Source: Porphyra umbilicalis
Taxonomy: Eukaryota; Rhodophyta; Bangiophyceae; Bangiales; Bangiaceae
NCBI GenBank assembly: GCA_002049455.2
Contig: KV918813.1
Coordinates: forward strand, 1-64,000
Direction of reading: 5' to 3'
DNA length: 64,000 nt
How positions within the stretch are numbered: the first letter of the stretch is position 1; every line of letters begins with the position of its first letter. A program made the position numbers and the translations under genes. This document shows, piece after piece, positions 9,745 through 20,696 of the stretch. Under the pieces are notes generated by a model. It was not told where the DNA came from, made no database searches, and saw only the letters and a list, made by a program, of their open reading frames with translations.

Positions 9745-11362
9745 CCGCGGCCCCCGGCCACCACCTCTGCCGCCGCAGCCCCCTGCCGCCGCCGCCTGCC
9801 GCCGCCGCCTGCCGCCGCCGCCACCACCGGCTGCCGCTGCCGCCGGCTGCTGCCGTCCGCGCGGCGGCTGCTGCAGCCGTTCGCTGGTGCCGCCCTGGTG
9901 GCGGCTCGCGCCACAGGTGGGTGCCTTTTGTCCCTACCACTTCCCCCTGACTCGGGCGGACGGGGGTAGGTGCCGTCGAGGTACTGGGCTGGTTTGGTGT
10001 GGTCAGTTGGGGGGGGTATAATGTCGTGTTGTACTTTTCCCTGGCGAGTTCTATGGAGCCCGCACAGTCTCTGTGCTACTCCATGTGTATACGCACCTTG
10101 TAAAGTGTGTTGTTGACCGCCACATGACTTTGTTGCCTTCTGTAGCCGGAAGGAGCAATCGTTAAGTTGCCGTATGCACGTCGGTGGGGGGGCCGCATAC
10201 CATGGATACATTCCTTGCAGGGGGTGTACACAACTTCCAGAGTGGCTCAGAGTACTTTGATAGCTTGGGACCTCTGTAGGCAGCTCGTGCCCATAGCTGG
10301 GCAGGTCTGGGGAAAGTACGTGGCAGAGGACGTCCTCTAGGCTTCCTGTGATAGTAGTAGTCCCGTCTTTTGGGCTCTACTGAGGGGCTGGTACATGCCG
10401 GTGGCAGTGCGCTAAAACGCCTGGGGTATGGATGGGTATGGCAGGCTGGGGAGGTGGTGTCGGGTACTGGTGACTGATACCTTTGGAGGGCAGAAACGGT
10501 ATGAAAGAAGTGTTTGTGCACAAAAAGACCCACAATGCCGTAACCAGCGCCCTTCAAAGACCCAACAAGGATCCTCTCTAAGAAAGTTGTGTTTTGCTCG
10601 TGTTTGTCCCAGAAGTGCTCGATGTACCTCCGATGTGAGCAGGACTGCACAAGTGAAGGAACGCGTGAAGCAAGTGCACCCAGCAGCACCTTTTCTTTTC
10701 GCAGCTGGTCAGGAAGCACACATAACCTTGTTAGTGATGTGCAATGGTATTTTTTTTGTGAAAGCACAACGAGAGCTGCTGTAGGCAGGTAGGGAAGCGC
10801 AACCAACGATTCCACTGGATTGTGCAGTGTCATCAGACAGACGTGTGATCAACTGGGCCATGCAGTGTCAGCGATCTTACCGAATATTGCTGTTTGCTGA
10901 ATTTTAGCAGATGCGAACAAGAACAACATCGGCAGAAACAGCCGCCTCGGCCAATGGGCGCAACAGAAAAATGACGTGCACCAATCAGATCACGTTTCGG
11001 TCCAGTCCTGTTCCTGTCCAAGTGGGCCAAATCTCAGAAAACAGTAATACAGTGGTCAGGATGTGGCGACAGGGAGGGTCTGTCCCAAGATGTTTCTCTT
11101 GAGCACACGCCGCATTCACCTCCCCGCGCCCGCTCGGCTACACGCCCCGGTCGCCAGAAACACGCCCAGTCAGTACCCGGATTCCACCCCCATCCAGTTA
11201 GCTACCTCGGACCATACCCAAACCTCGCTGCCCTCCCACCCTGTACCATGCTCCACCTGCGCCTCAGTACCAATCCTCCCCCCTCACCCCGTACCCCATC
11301 TCGTCCACCACCCACGGCGACACCTTTCTCACCAGCCCAATACCCACGCCACTCCAATGAGC
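9745..11362. other. Repeat-flanking region; one unassigned minus-strand open frame (10162-10833)
   Basis: The C-rich tract ends near 9960 and base composition becomes balanced. The minus-strand frame at 10162-10833 (223 aa) has an ordinary amino-acid mix, with a stretch near its middle (ILVGSLKGAGYGIVGLFVHK), but no domain I recognise and no clear start context. It may be part of the repeat element or chance. Nothing is supported at 10834-11362. Confidence 0.25.
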
Positions 11363-12427
11363 CTAAGGGGAGGTGACCAGGGGCGAGAGCGGTGCCAGCG
11401 GCGGGAGCCGCGGCCAGGGGCTGGGGCGGCCGCGGCGGCGGGGGCTGCAGCCAGGGACGGGGGCGGCGGCGGTGGCGGGGGTCGCGGCCAAGAGCGGGGG
11501 TGGCGGCGGTGGCGGGGGCAGCGGCAGCAGGCGGGGTAGTGGCCAGCGGCGGCGGCGGCGCCAGTGGCGGGGGCCGCGTCCAGGGGCGGGGGCGGTGGCG
11601 GCGGCGAAGGCTGCGGCCGCGAGGGCGGGGGCGGCGGCGGTGGCGGTGGCGGGGGCTGCAGCCAGGGGCGGGAGCGGCGGCGGGGGTGGGGGCCGCGGCC
11701 ATGGGCGGCGGCGACGGCGGCGGCGGGGGCGGCGGCAGCAGGGGAGGCAGCGGGCAGCGGCGGCGGCGGTGCCAGTGGCGGGGGCCAAGTTCAGGGGCGG
11801 CAGCAGCGGCGGCGGCGGGGGCTGCGGCAGCAGCGGGCCTGGCGGCCCGAGGGGGGGGCGGGGGCCAGCGGAGGGGGCGGCGGCCAGGGGCGGGGGAGGC
11901 GGCCAGGGGCGGGGGAGGCGGCCAGGGGCGGGGGAGGCGGCCAGGGGCGGAGGAGGCGCCAGCGGCGGGAGCCGCGGCCAGTGGCGGGGGCGGTGGAGGC
12001 GGCGGGGGCGGCAGCCGCGGGGGCGGCGGCAGCGGAGGGGGCGGCGGCGAGTGTAGAGGTGGGGGCGGGGGCGGCGACGGCGGCGGCAGCGGGTGCGGGG
12101 GCGGCGGCAGTTCGTGCACACCCAGTGACAGTGCAGATCCCCCTCGCTGAGTGAGGAGGACAGCCCAACACCCATCTGGATCACCGTGATGCCAGACACA
12201 GGTGTCGGGGCGGTCATGTCTGGTCACGAGCTTCATTGCAAGTACAAAAATGCAAAGGTCGCATCGTGGCACAAAATCGACAGAATTCAAAAAGAGCTAG
12301 CCGCCCCACCAAATCACCCCCCACGCGCCCCCTGAATCCCCCCACGTGGCGCGCGCACAGGCCGCCCCCCCCCCCCCCCCTCACGCACCAAAAAACGGTA
12401 CGTGATCGAGAATGTCAAATACTACCT
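11363..12427 (+). repeat. Third, diverged copy of the inverted-repeat family
   Basis: A G-rich GGCGGGGGC tract (11363-12110) is followed by a tail holding GGTCATGTCTGGTCACG (compare the left arm near 1274) and ending CACCAAAAAACGGTACGTGA…AAATACTACCT near 12427. Same orientation as the left arm. Only the terminal 45 bases and short blocks are clearly shared, so this copy is old or belongs to a subfamily. Confidence 0.7.
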
Positions 12428-13189
12428 CCGTCTTGATGTACTGTAACCTGCTGGTGATTCCAAAATCTGACAAATTGAAGCGATCGATCGGCACACAGTC
12501 GAGCACTGCATCGTCGTATTTTCCGTGTCTGGGGTTCCTGGTGTGCCTGTCGTGGATCCGTGGTTTTTGGGAGGGTGTAAGAGCACACCCAACAACGTCG
12601 GTTGCGAACGATCTGCGAACCGTTTAAGAGCGCAACGTGTGCGCCTATGAGTGGCCAAAAGCGTTTCGGCAGCGATATGCGCAGGCTCTGCGAACCCGCT
12701 CCGCTCGGATCGAGAGTACTTGTTTTCTTCTGTCGGCAGATCGCAGTGTATGGGAAACGGAGAAGGTGACGTTGCTGGGTTGTCGACCTGCGAACTGGTG
12801 CCTGCGAGCGGCTTTCCCGTGAGATGTCCACATTCCGACTGTCCAGTGCTACATTTCAAGCAAACAGGCCATCGATCGACCTCGCGATCACGCTGATCTG
12901 GACCCCAATCGTCAGCAAATAAGACGGTCAAGTGAGACACGCAGCGCGATAGGCTTCAAATGGCTGCAAAATCTTGCGATCGAGTAAACACGACGTGGTC
13001 AAACGCACAAATGTCGGAGACACGTTGGCAGTATCTCGCATCATCTTGCGGCGCTGTCGCATCTCGCGACCGAGAGCAGTGATTTGTAGGTCTCTCATTG
13101 GTCCGTTCAGCCGGCAGACGTACAGCGTGCATGCAATCTGGTGGCGCTTTCGCCTCGATGGACACTGGAGCATTCTTGTTCTGAAGCGC

Positions 13190-15460
13190 CTGTGAGGCGG
13201 CCGCGTGGTGTCTGCCTCTGAGGCGGCCGCGTGGTGTCCGCCAGTCACCGTGACGCAGGGCGGGCTCCCACGCGGCCGCCTGCGGCGGTCGGGTGGCCGG
13301 GCTTGCGAGTCTGCCGAGACCCGGCAGGGGTCACGTACGATAGCGCCCGTCGCGCAGCGGCAGAATCGTGCGGCCACATCCGATTTTCGTGTCAGCGATC
13401 CGCATGCTCATTGGTCAGACGCGCTGTTCATATGCATCCAGCCGGACACACCCTGCTGCTGTCCAGTGCAAGACTGCGCAAGGCCAAAGCAGCGTGGTCA
13501 CGCCTCGCGTCCCTCTTGACAACGACGGCGCTGTCTGTATTGGGCACCTCTGCGGCCGCTAATGCGGCCCCTGAGGCGACGGCGGCTGCGGCCGCAGGTG
13601 GGGCTCCAGGTGCGGCCGCATCGCCCGCATGTGCGGCTTCTGCATGTGCCGGTGCGGCCGCGTCTCCTGGGTCTGGCGGACCGCCCGCTACGCCCGGCGT
13701 CGTGGCTGTGAACGGCCGCGAAGCGGCCGCGTCGGCGTCGACCACGGGCCGTACGGTCGAGTCCCCGGCGTCCGGCGCGGCCGCGAGTGCGGCCGCATGG
13801 CTTCCGTCTGCACCTTTTCCCAGTGGCGGCTCCCATGCGTCGCCGTGTGCCTGCGCATCACCAGCTGCGGTCGCCAGCGCGGCCGTTGCCCGCCGCGCTG
13901 CGGCTTCGGCTGGTGTTTAATCTGTCAAGCGGAGGAAGGCGCGCGGCTTGAACTCGCTGCAGACCAAGCATGCCCCTTCACAGCGGGCGGGGACTCCGTC
14001 CCAGGTCCAAGTCGCTTCGTGACGCCGCGGCCGCAGAATGCGGCCGCTGGCGCTTCGGGCGACGACGAGTGGGACGCTTCCTGTGGCACTAGTGGCAGCG
14101 ATGTCGCGGATGGTGACTTGCCTTGAGTTGTGACTCTTTTAATTGGCGAGACGGAATCCTCTCTGCGCGTTGAGTGTTCGGCTAGTGTACCACAATAATA
14201 CACGTTTTTTTTTCCCTTTGCCGGTTTTTTTTTTCCTACTCTCTGACTCTGTCCGACTCACCGACTCTGTCCGAGAAGCCAGCACGGCACGATCCCTTCA
14301 CTTATGCATCAGTTACATTGCAGCATGATATTATACGAAGCTCGCGGACATCCGCCCACGCCAGACAGAGCGGTGGCCTCGCCTGTCTTTCCAGAAAAGT
14401 GGAAGCCGCCCATGAGTCTTAACTATCCTAAGTCGACGTGGCGGCCGCGGCCAACGTGCAAAAATGTGAGGAAAAAATGCCATGACGGCGAAAGAAACAA
14501 CCGTTGAAGACTACACATACGGCTCCGCAAGGGACCCGCGATCAGCGGATATATGGGCTGCCAGGTCTTCGCGAAGAGATCTCCTCCTCGATAGGAGGCC
14601 GTCGGTACACAGGTTCCCCCTCCTCAGCGATAAACTCAACCAGCTTCTTTGTCGCCACGTCAGTGGTGAAATTGGACAGCCGAACATACTCACCCGCGCG
14701 ATTAAACGACCCCCCGTACGCGGCCACACAGAAAGCGGCCACCAGCTTCTGCAGAACATGAGCTCGTGGCCGCCTCGTCGCATTGATGCTCTGCCGCCCA
14801 CACGGCCTGTCGCAAATGGCCTCGTAAACGCTCATAAACAGAGACCGTGGCACACGGAAGCGACGCTCAAACGTCTCTTCTACATACACAGGCGGCTGCC
14901 CATCCACACCAAAATAATCCCGCATGATGCCGCGCATACCCTGGTCGAAATCACGTGGCCGGTTGGCACGCCGCCCGGCCACAGACCCGACAAGACGCCG
15001 TCTGCGCGCTCCCTGCGCCGCATTCCTGCGATGGAGGCGCGTCAGGAACAGAGATCGCGCTCCGATGACGGCCGCAAGCAGCTCGTCCGCGGAGCCCTCC
15101 GACTGCCCGCGGCCGTCATCGCTCGACGACCCAGACCCATCATCAGTGGACGCGTCCATCTCCATCCACAAGTGCAGCCGACGTCAGGAGAGCTAGAGCG
15201 GCCGCAGAAGCGGCCGCAAATGCGGCCGTCAATACGGCCGCTCACGGCCGCTCACGGCCGCTGCGCCGGCGAAGGAGACGGGCAGAACGGGGAAACGGGA
15301 TGGACGACGCCGACGACGGCGGTGCCGCAATCGCGCTCCCCCCGACGACGACGGTGTGATCGACGCGCCGCTGGTGGCGGGCGCACCGCGTCGATCTGTC
15401 GCTCCGCGCCCCCCCCCCCACAGAAAGCGCAATTGGCAGGTCCAGGGCGGCCGCGTGACC
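13190..15460. repeat. Cluster of GCGGCCGC palindromes inside the Harbinger element
   Basis: Roughly 15 copies of the 8-bp palindrome GCGGCCGC, plus shorter GCGGCC variants, are spread through this stretch. Tight groups lie at 13195-13275, 13550-13800, 14020-14045 and 15198-15260. They sit in varied contexts (GTGCGGCCGCAT, AAGCGGCCGCGT), not as one tandem unit. Confidence 0.8.
14542..15171 (-). pseudogene. HARBI1/PIF-type transposase, N-terminal part only
   Basis: 209 aa from an ATG at 15171, with a Ser/Asp-rich start. The conserved plant/alga Harbinger block follows: GSVAGRRANRPRDFDQGMRG, then IMRDYFG, the RFRVPRSLFMSVYEAIC pattern, and LQKLVAAFCVAAYGGSFNRA. The frame stops at 14542 just after the YRRPPIEEE motif. 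In the family this leads into GFPGMLGSIDCMHW and the DDE nuclease domain, which I could not find in any frame to the left within the element. A short continuation in a shifted frame (EDLAAHISADRGS) suggests frameshift plus deletion. Harbinger transposases need this nuclease together with a Myb-like partner, so this copy cannot act alone. Confidence 0.85.
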
Positions 15461-16270
15461 AATAATGTGGGCTGCGCGGCGCTGCCTGAAAACCCCCATG
15501 CACGGCCCATTCCCGCCGGTGCGGCTGCGCGCGGACAGTCACATGCCGGCCACACAATGTTGCGCTGCGCGGAACCCCCCCCCGATTGGCTCCCAGCGCA
15601 GGTTGGTGGCACCAGCAGCGCGTCAACTGGGGGCCACCCCGCCAAAGAATTCCGCTGCACGACCGCATTGGGGCCGCGCGCCAACCCATGCGACAGTGCC
15701 TCTAGGCGGCCCCCCCCCCCTAATCAAACCGTTCAGCCGTGGGGGGGCCGACCCAGAATCGCGCGTGGCGGCGGATGTCCACCAGGAAAAAACCGTGTCC
15801 CGCCGGCCCCCCCCCCCACAGGGCCCGACAATGAGCGCCGCCTGCGCCTCGAACGGAATCTGCGGCCACTCGCGACCGCATGCTCATGAATATCAGATCT
15901 CGAGACGCCTGTGCGATCGTCAACGCAACGTGTGTTTGTCTGCGATCGTCCCGATTTGGGTGTTTGACCCCCGTTTAGACACAATTGTAGACAGATTCGG
16001 TTCGCAAAACGTTCGGAAATGCACAAACGTCTGCCCAAACGCCAGTGGTATGGTCGGCCGATGGAAAAATGCGAACCTCCTGCGAACCAGCGCCATATTA
16101 TCCGGTTGGACTTATATCTGGCCCACCAGTAGCTCGGTTCGCAGATCTGGTTCGCGACGTTGGTGGGATGACCGGTTTTCCCATACCTCTGCCCATAACT
16201 GGCAAATATGCCACGTTTAACGAATAATACGCAAAAGCGGTTCGCAACCGACGTTGTTGGGCGTGCTCTA

Positions 16271-17660
16271 ACTGACCACGCCGACTCGACGGATGTCGAG
16301 TCGATCTCAGCCAATGGCGTGCCTCCCTGCGAAGCCCCCCGACGAGCTTTCAAATGTGGCTTATACATTTGAAGGGTGCCTCACCCTAAATAGTTCAAAG
16401 CAATGCAGCAGGCTGTACAGGGTACAAGAACAATGTTATGAACGGTACTGGACTGCCACCGTGCGCGTGCATCCCTCCTCCTTCCCTCTCCCCCCTCCCT
16501 CCCTTTTTGGTCGGCGGACCCCCAGCCCCCTACTGTCCATGGTCGCAGCACCTTCCGTCACCTTTCCCTCCGCCCTAAAACTCCGCAGCCCCACCCCCCC
16601 CCCCCCCCAGCGGCGTCGTCGCCTACTCCAACCAGAGCAGGAAAAAAAAAAAAAGCATAAAAGGGCAGCGGGGCCGGGGGTCGGGGGGCGGGGGGTGGGG
16701 GAGGGACGAAGCATCAAGAGGGGGAGGGGGGACGAGGTGGAGGGAAGAGTTGGGGGCGACGGCGGAGGATGCTGGACCGGGGCAACAAGAGGAGCGGAGG
16801 GAGGGTTCGAGACGAGGGGGACGGGAACGAAGGGCGGCTGCCACAGAGCCGGCTCTGAGCGGACGGGGGCCAGCCCCCGTTGATCAGACGCGTATTGACG
16901 TGGCCAACCCCTTTGGGCGCGCAAAATTCTGATTGGCCAGTCGGTTGTCCACCACCGACACCTCGATAGATTCAGCCAATGAGAGCGTCACAGATAGCGA
17001 CGGCAGCACTTGCAATCCGATCACCAAGTGGCAACAGCGCGCGCGATTTGCCCTTGAGGCGGCCGAGTCGGGCGTCGACCACCACCTGTCCCTGGGCACA
17101 CGCCGCTGTGGCCGCTGCACCGCTCCCGCGTACCGTACGTTCTCGTATGCTATCTTGCTCCCTCCCGCCACCACCCATCACGTTTTTCCTTCCCCCACCT
17201 TGGATAACCCCCCCCTGTTTGCGGTTGCAGAGTTTGATGGTGGGCGAGGGGGGGGTTGGGGGGGGTGATGCGACGTCGCTACTGTACTCTTGAGGTGGGG
17301 GGTGGCGGCGACCTGCAGGGTGAATGGGGTGGTGGGGGTGGCTGTGGCGGAGACTAGGGACAAAAGAGGGACGGGGAGGGAGCATGTACAATAGACAAGA
17401 ACGAAGGGTAGTCGGAGGAGGGGACGATAGAGAAGGGGGCACGTTGAAATCGGGTACACGGTACACCGTCGTGTCTCATGTACAAGGCTTTGGAGCAATA
17501 TCCAACAAGTAGATAACAAATATTGTTGAGACTCTAAATATGTTGAGTGTCCTCTCCCCACGGGGAGAGCGTCCTTTCTGACCGTGAATTGAATTGATCT
17601 GATGACGGCTCGCCATTGGCGGAGGAAGGACTCGACATTCGTCGAGTCGGCGTGGTCAGT
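16271..17660. mobile_element. TA-flanked pogo/mariner-like inverted-terminal-repeat element, about 1.39 kb
   Basis: Left end ACTGACCACGCCGACTCGAC and right end, reverse-complemented, identical over those 20 bases. Similarity continues through TGTCGAGTC and CCAATGGCG (about 50 bases in all). TA precedes the left end (16269-16270) and follows the right end (17661-17662), the Tc1/mariner/pogo target. The interior has C/T- and G-rich low-complexity DNA and no transposase. It directly abuts the Harbinger element. Confidence 0.75.
17349..17660 (+). repeat. Direct repeat shared with 57766-58076
   Basis: Right half of the TA-flanked element. Blocks such as GACTAGGGACAAAAGAGGGA, GTACACGGTACACCGTCGTG and GAATTGATCTGATGACGGC recur in order near 57766-58076, in the same orientation and close to the same spacing. 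The second copy ends GGCGTGGTCAGCTACTCCAT, also similar to the right terminus here. Confidence 0.85.
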
Positions 17661-17924
17661 TACTCCATGGTTTTTGGCGCTACCGTCGCCGTCGCCGTCG
17701 CCACCATTGGCATCGCCACCGTCGTCACCGCCACCGTCGTCGGCAGCATCCGCATCAGCGTTGCGGATTTTAGGCCCGCCATTGCCTCCCACCCAAGGCT
17801 GTGCCCCACTGTAGTGCTGCCCGCCTGCCCTTTCGTCTTGCCCTATTGTGGTGGTCCCGAGTTGTGGGGAGCATTGCGTGGGGCTGCGCGGTGCTTGTTT
17901 TTCGCAGCCGCCGTGGTGGAGTAA

Positions 17925-19939
17925 GTGTACCCTGATCCCTCTCCTGAGATCCGTCAGACCATTGACGTTGCGGCGCAAGCAGCCACTGCGGCGGCTGTCG
18001 AGGCGTTTAGTGGGAATCCTGCGCTTTTGACTGAGCATCCTGTCGGGGAATCATCGGCCGCCGCGGACGCGGGTGACCGTGTAGATCAAGACGTGACGGA
18101 TAGCGAAGGTCCGGCGCCGTCGGAGCCAAGCCCGCGGCAAGGGCGTGGAGCGGGTCGCAAGAGGCGGCAGTCTATCTCCTTGGGCGAAAAGTTAGCACAT
18201 ATTGAGCCGCGGGAGTGGAGCTGCGGGAGAGTGGGCAATACAAGTGGTCCGAGATATTGTCAATGTTCCACCTCCCTATTGCCGAGTCCACCGCTCGCGG
18301 TATCTACAAGAACCGTGCGCAATTCAAGCGCCGGGCGGCGGCAGACGAGAACCTGTCCTGGACGCGCCACCGGCGGTCGTACTTCGCGAAGGTGTCATCC
18401 AAGCTTTGGAAATGGTACCAGACCCTGCAACGAGTCGGTTCCAAACATCTCCCCGTATCGGGTCGCATTTTGGAGGCCCGTGCCCGGCTCATTGCGGTAG
18501 AGCTGAGGGTCACTGGTTTCAAGGGGTCGCCAAATTTCATCCAGAAGTGGGCACGGAGGTACTACCTGCACAACATTGCCCTTTGGGGTACGGGCGGTTC
18601 AGCGGACGCTTCATGGGCAGAGCCGCTCATCGCCGAGACTCGAAAGAAGCTCAAGGGGTACAGTCCCGAGAGGATCGACAACGTCGACGAGACGGCGCTC
18701 TTCTACCGGTGCATTCCTAATCGTGCCTACGAAACTGCCGATCAGCGCCGGCGGGCGCGCTGGACCAAGGCGATGAAGTCCAAGGACCGGGTCACTCTTG
18801 TGTTGGCGCGCAATGCCACGGGTACGCACAAGATTACGATTGCCATTATTGGCAAGGCGAAACAACCGTTGTGCTTCAAGCGGCCACGTCAGCCTTGCCC
18901 TCTTCCGTACTTTTTCCAGGAAAGTGCGTGGATGGATGGAAGTGTGTACAAGTCCTGGTTCGAGACGGTCTTTCTACCAGCCGTACGTGATCGCACGAGA
19001 CTTCCGGTCGCCCTTATATCGGACAACTGCGGCGCCCACGTCGAACTCGAGAGCGATCAAGTGCGTTTCGTTCCACTACCGCCGAACTGCACGTCTTTGT
19101 ACCAACCATTGGACCTGGGAATCATCGCGTGTTTGAAGCGTGGGTACAAGAGGCGACTTTTGGACTTGGTCGTCACGGCATTTGAGTCGGGCCGGGGGAG
19201 CAGCGGCCAGCCAGCAGCGGCGGGCGGCGGTGGAAACGGTGCGCCAGCTTCAAGTACGCCGGTGACGGCCCCGGTCGCGAGTGCGCCGTCGGGCGCTTCC
19301 TCAGAGGCAGCTGAATCGACCAACTCAGCCTCGGGTTCCGCGGTAGCCGGTCACCGGAGCAATTCGATGGCGGATGCAGCTATGGCAGCCGGACCTGGCG
19401 TCTGGGGGTTTCCTTCGAATTGGCCAGCGGCAACGCCTGAGGAGGCAGCAGCAGCCCGTCCAGTGAACCGGCGGCGTCTGCCGGCCCACCGAGCCTTGAC
19501 GCGTCCTGTGCCGGGTGTCCGGAAAGGGGCTGGAGCTCACCTCCAAGATGCAGCGGAGATTGCGCTAGCCCAATGGGCTGCCATCGAACCTCGGACGATT
19601 GTACACTGTTGGATCAAATCTACGCTTCTTCCCGCCGACGTAGCCGCAGCTGTCAACGCTCAGCACGGGGAATATAGCAAGTCGTCCCATTCGGTGCGTG
19701 AGGACGTGGAGGCGTGCGTTGCTTTAATGAGTGGGAGTGAATTTGGGAGGGCGGCGTTTGCTGGTGGCGGTGCCGCCGCTAGCGCGGCTGCGTTGAAAGG
19801 TTGGCTGAGGCAGGAGGAGGACGAAGGGGCCCGCGCTGCCACGGCTGATGATATTGTGTGGGCTGGGAAGCCAGCGATCGAAGAGGAAGGAAGCGAGAAC
19901 GGGGACAGCGCCTCGAGCTCGTCCAGTGGACACGAGTGA
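17925..19939 (+). pseudogene. pogo/Tigger-like (DDE_1 superfamily) transposase, one frameshift in the N-terminus
   Basis: The 574-aa frame 18215-19939 carries a CENP-B/Tc5-type helix-turn-helix start (KWSEILSMF…STARGIYKNR) and a DDE_1 nuclease. The three acidic motifs are DNVDETALFYR, LISDNCGAHVE and PPNCTSLYQPLDLGII, so a DDD triad is present. A long Gly/Ala/Ser-rich linker and an acidic Ser tail follow. The first HTH helix (RRQSISLGEKLAHIE) lies in another frame from 17925. The switch occurs at about 18195-18215, so one indel separates it from the rest. Function: cut-and-paste transposition into TA sites. The main domain is otherwise intact, so the indel could be recent or a sequencing error. 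No matching terminal repeats were identified around it. Confidence 0.85.
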
Positions 19940-20696
19940 TCTGTGCTATGTTTTTTGCACGGCTATTTTTTTCTTTTTTTGTTGGGTCTGTGCAGGAAGA
20001 AGACGACGTCTTCATCTGTTCTTCTTTTTCTTAACCCAGGCGGCAATCGTCCGTCGTGGGCGGAAAAATGTGGCTTGCATCCCGCAATGTACCGTTTGCC
20101 CATATGTTTTACGGCTGGGTCCGTCCGGTACGCTACCGCAGTGCGGTGGTGCCGACGAACTTGGCCAACAGCCCACAAAAGCCGCCGTCGGCCTCGTTGG
20201 CCAACGGTGGGATCCGCCGACGAAAGCAGTGGCCACCCGTGGGAGCCACTGACAGAAGCGGTGGCCACCAGTGGGAGCTGGACCAGTGAGTTGAGCCACC
20301 ACTGACGGAACAGTCGCGATCTCAATGTCTGCTGCATCATTCAAGGTGTTGGTCAGTTGACCCGGGCCTGGACACGATCTGGCGCAGCAAAGGTGCCTTT
20401 TTCTCCTCATCTGGCAGGGATCCGCCCTTGATCTGACCGAGTGCTCTGGGCTCTTGTGACCAGTCCAAGTCACACGAAACCCTGCCTGCAGTCCGGTGGA
20501 GCCTCGAGACTGCAAAATAAACAGGTACTTCTCCACTAACAGGCCCCGCTGTCGACCACTAAATACGACATCTATGTTCGAATAGGCTTCTCGTCGAGAG
20601 TGAGAACCGTTGATCACACGCTATTATGGCCTTCTGATCCCCTGCGCGGACGCCAAAAAGGTTAAAAAAAGACGGGCTACAATGTCTGCCAGCCTG
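19940..20696. other. Downstream of the Tigger gene; AT-richer, no gene
   Basis: T-rich 3' region, then short imperfect repeats at 20215-20280 (GTGGCCACCnGTGGGAGC twice). No coding is supported. Confidence 0.5.

Larger units (their letters stand above)
12581..16268 (-). mobile_element. PIF/Harbinger transposon, 3688 bp, TSD TAA, non-autonomous
   Basis: Terminal inverted repeats start GAGCACACCCAACAACGTCG on the left and GAGCACGCCCAACAACGTCG on the right strand-reversed end; about 29 of 31 bases match. TAA flanks both ends (12578-12580, 16269-16271). Several subterminal TGCGAACC motifs occur near both ends. It carries a Harbinger transposase N-terminal region (14542-15171, minus) but no catalytic half. 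Open frames at 13205-14126 (+) are Ala-rich and shaped by NotI-type palindromes; I do not call an ORF1 protein. Confidence 0.88.

Noticed and set aside
10162..10833. 223-aa minus-strand frame as a confident gene
   Set aside because: Ordinary composition, but no domain, no clear start, and it lies beside the repeat family. Kept only as a note in the regional entry.
13231..13920. Ala-rich 229-aa + strand protein as Harbinger ORF1
   Set aside because: The Ala runs come from GCGGCCGC palindromes, and no Myb/SANT pattern is visible. The neighbouring frame ending 14126 is no better.
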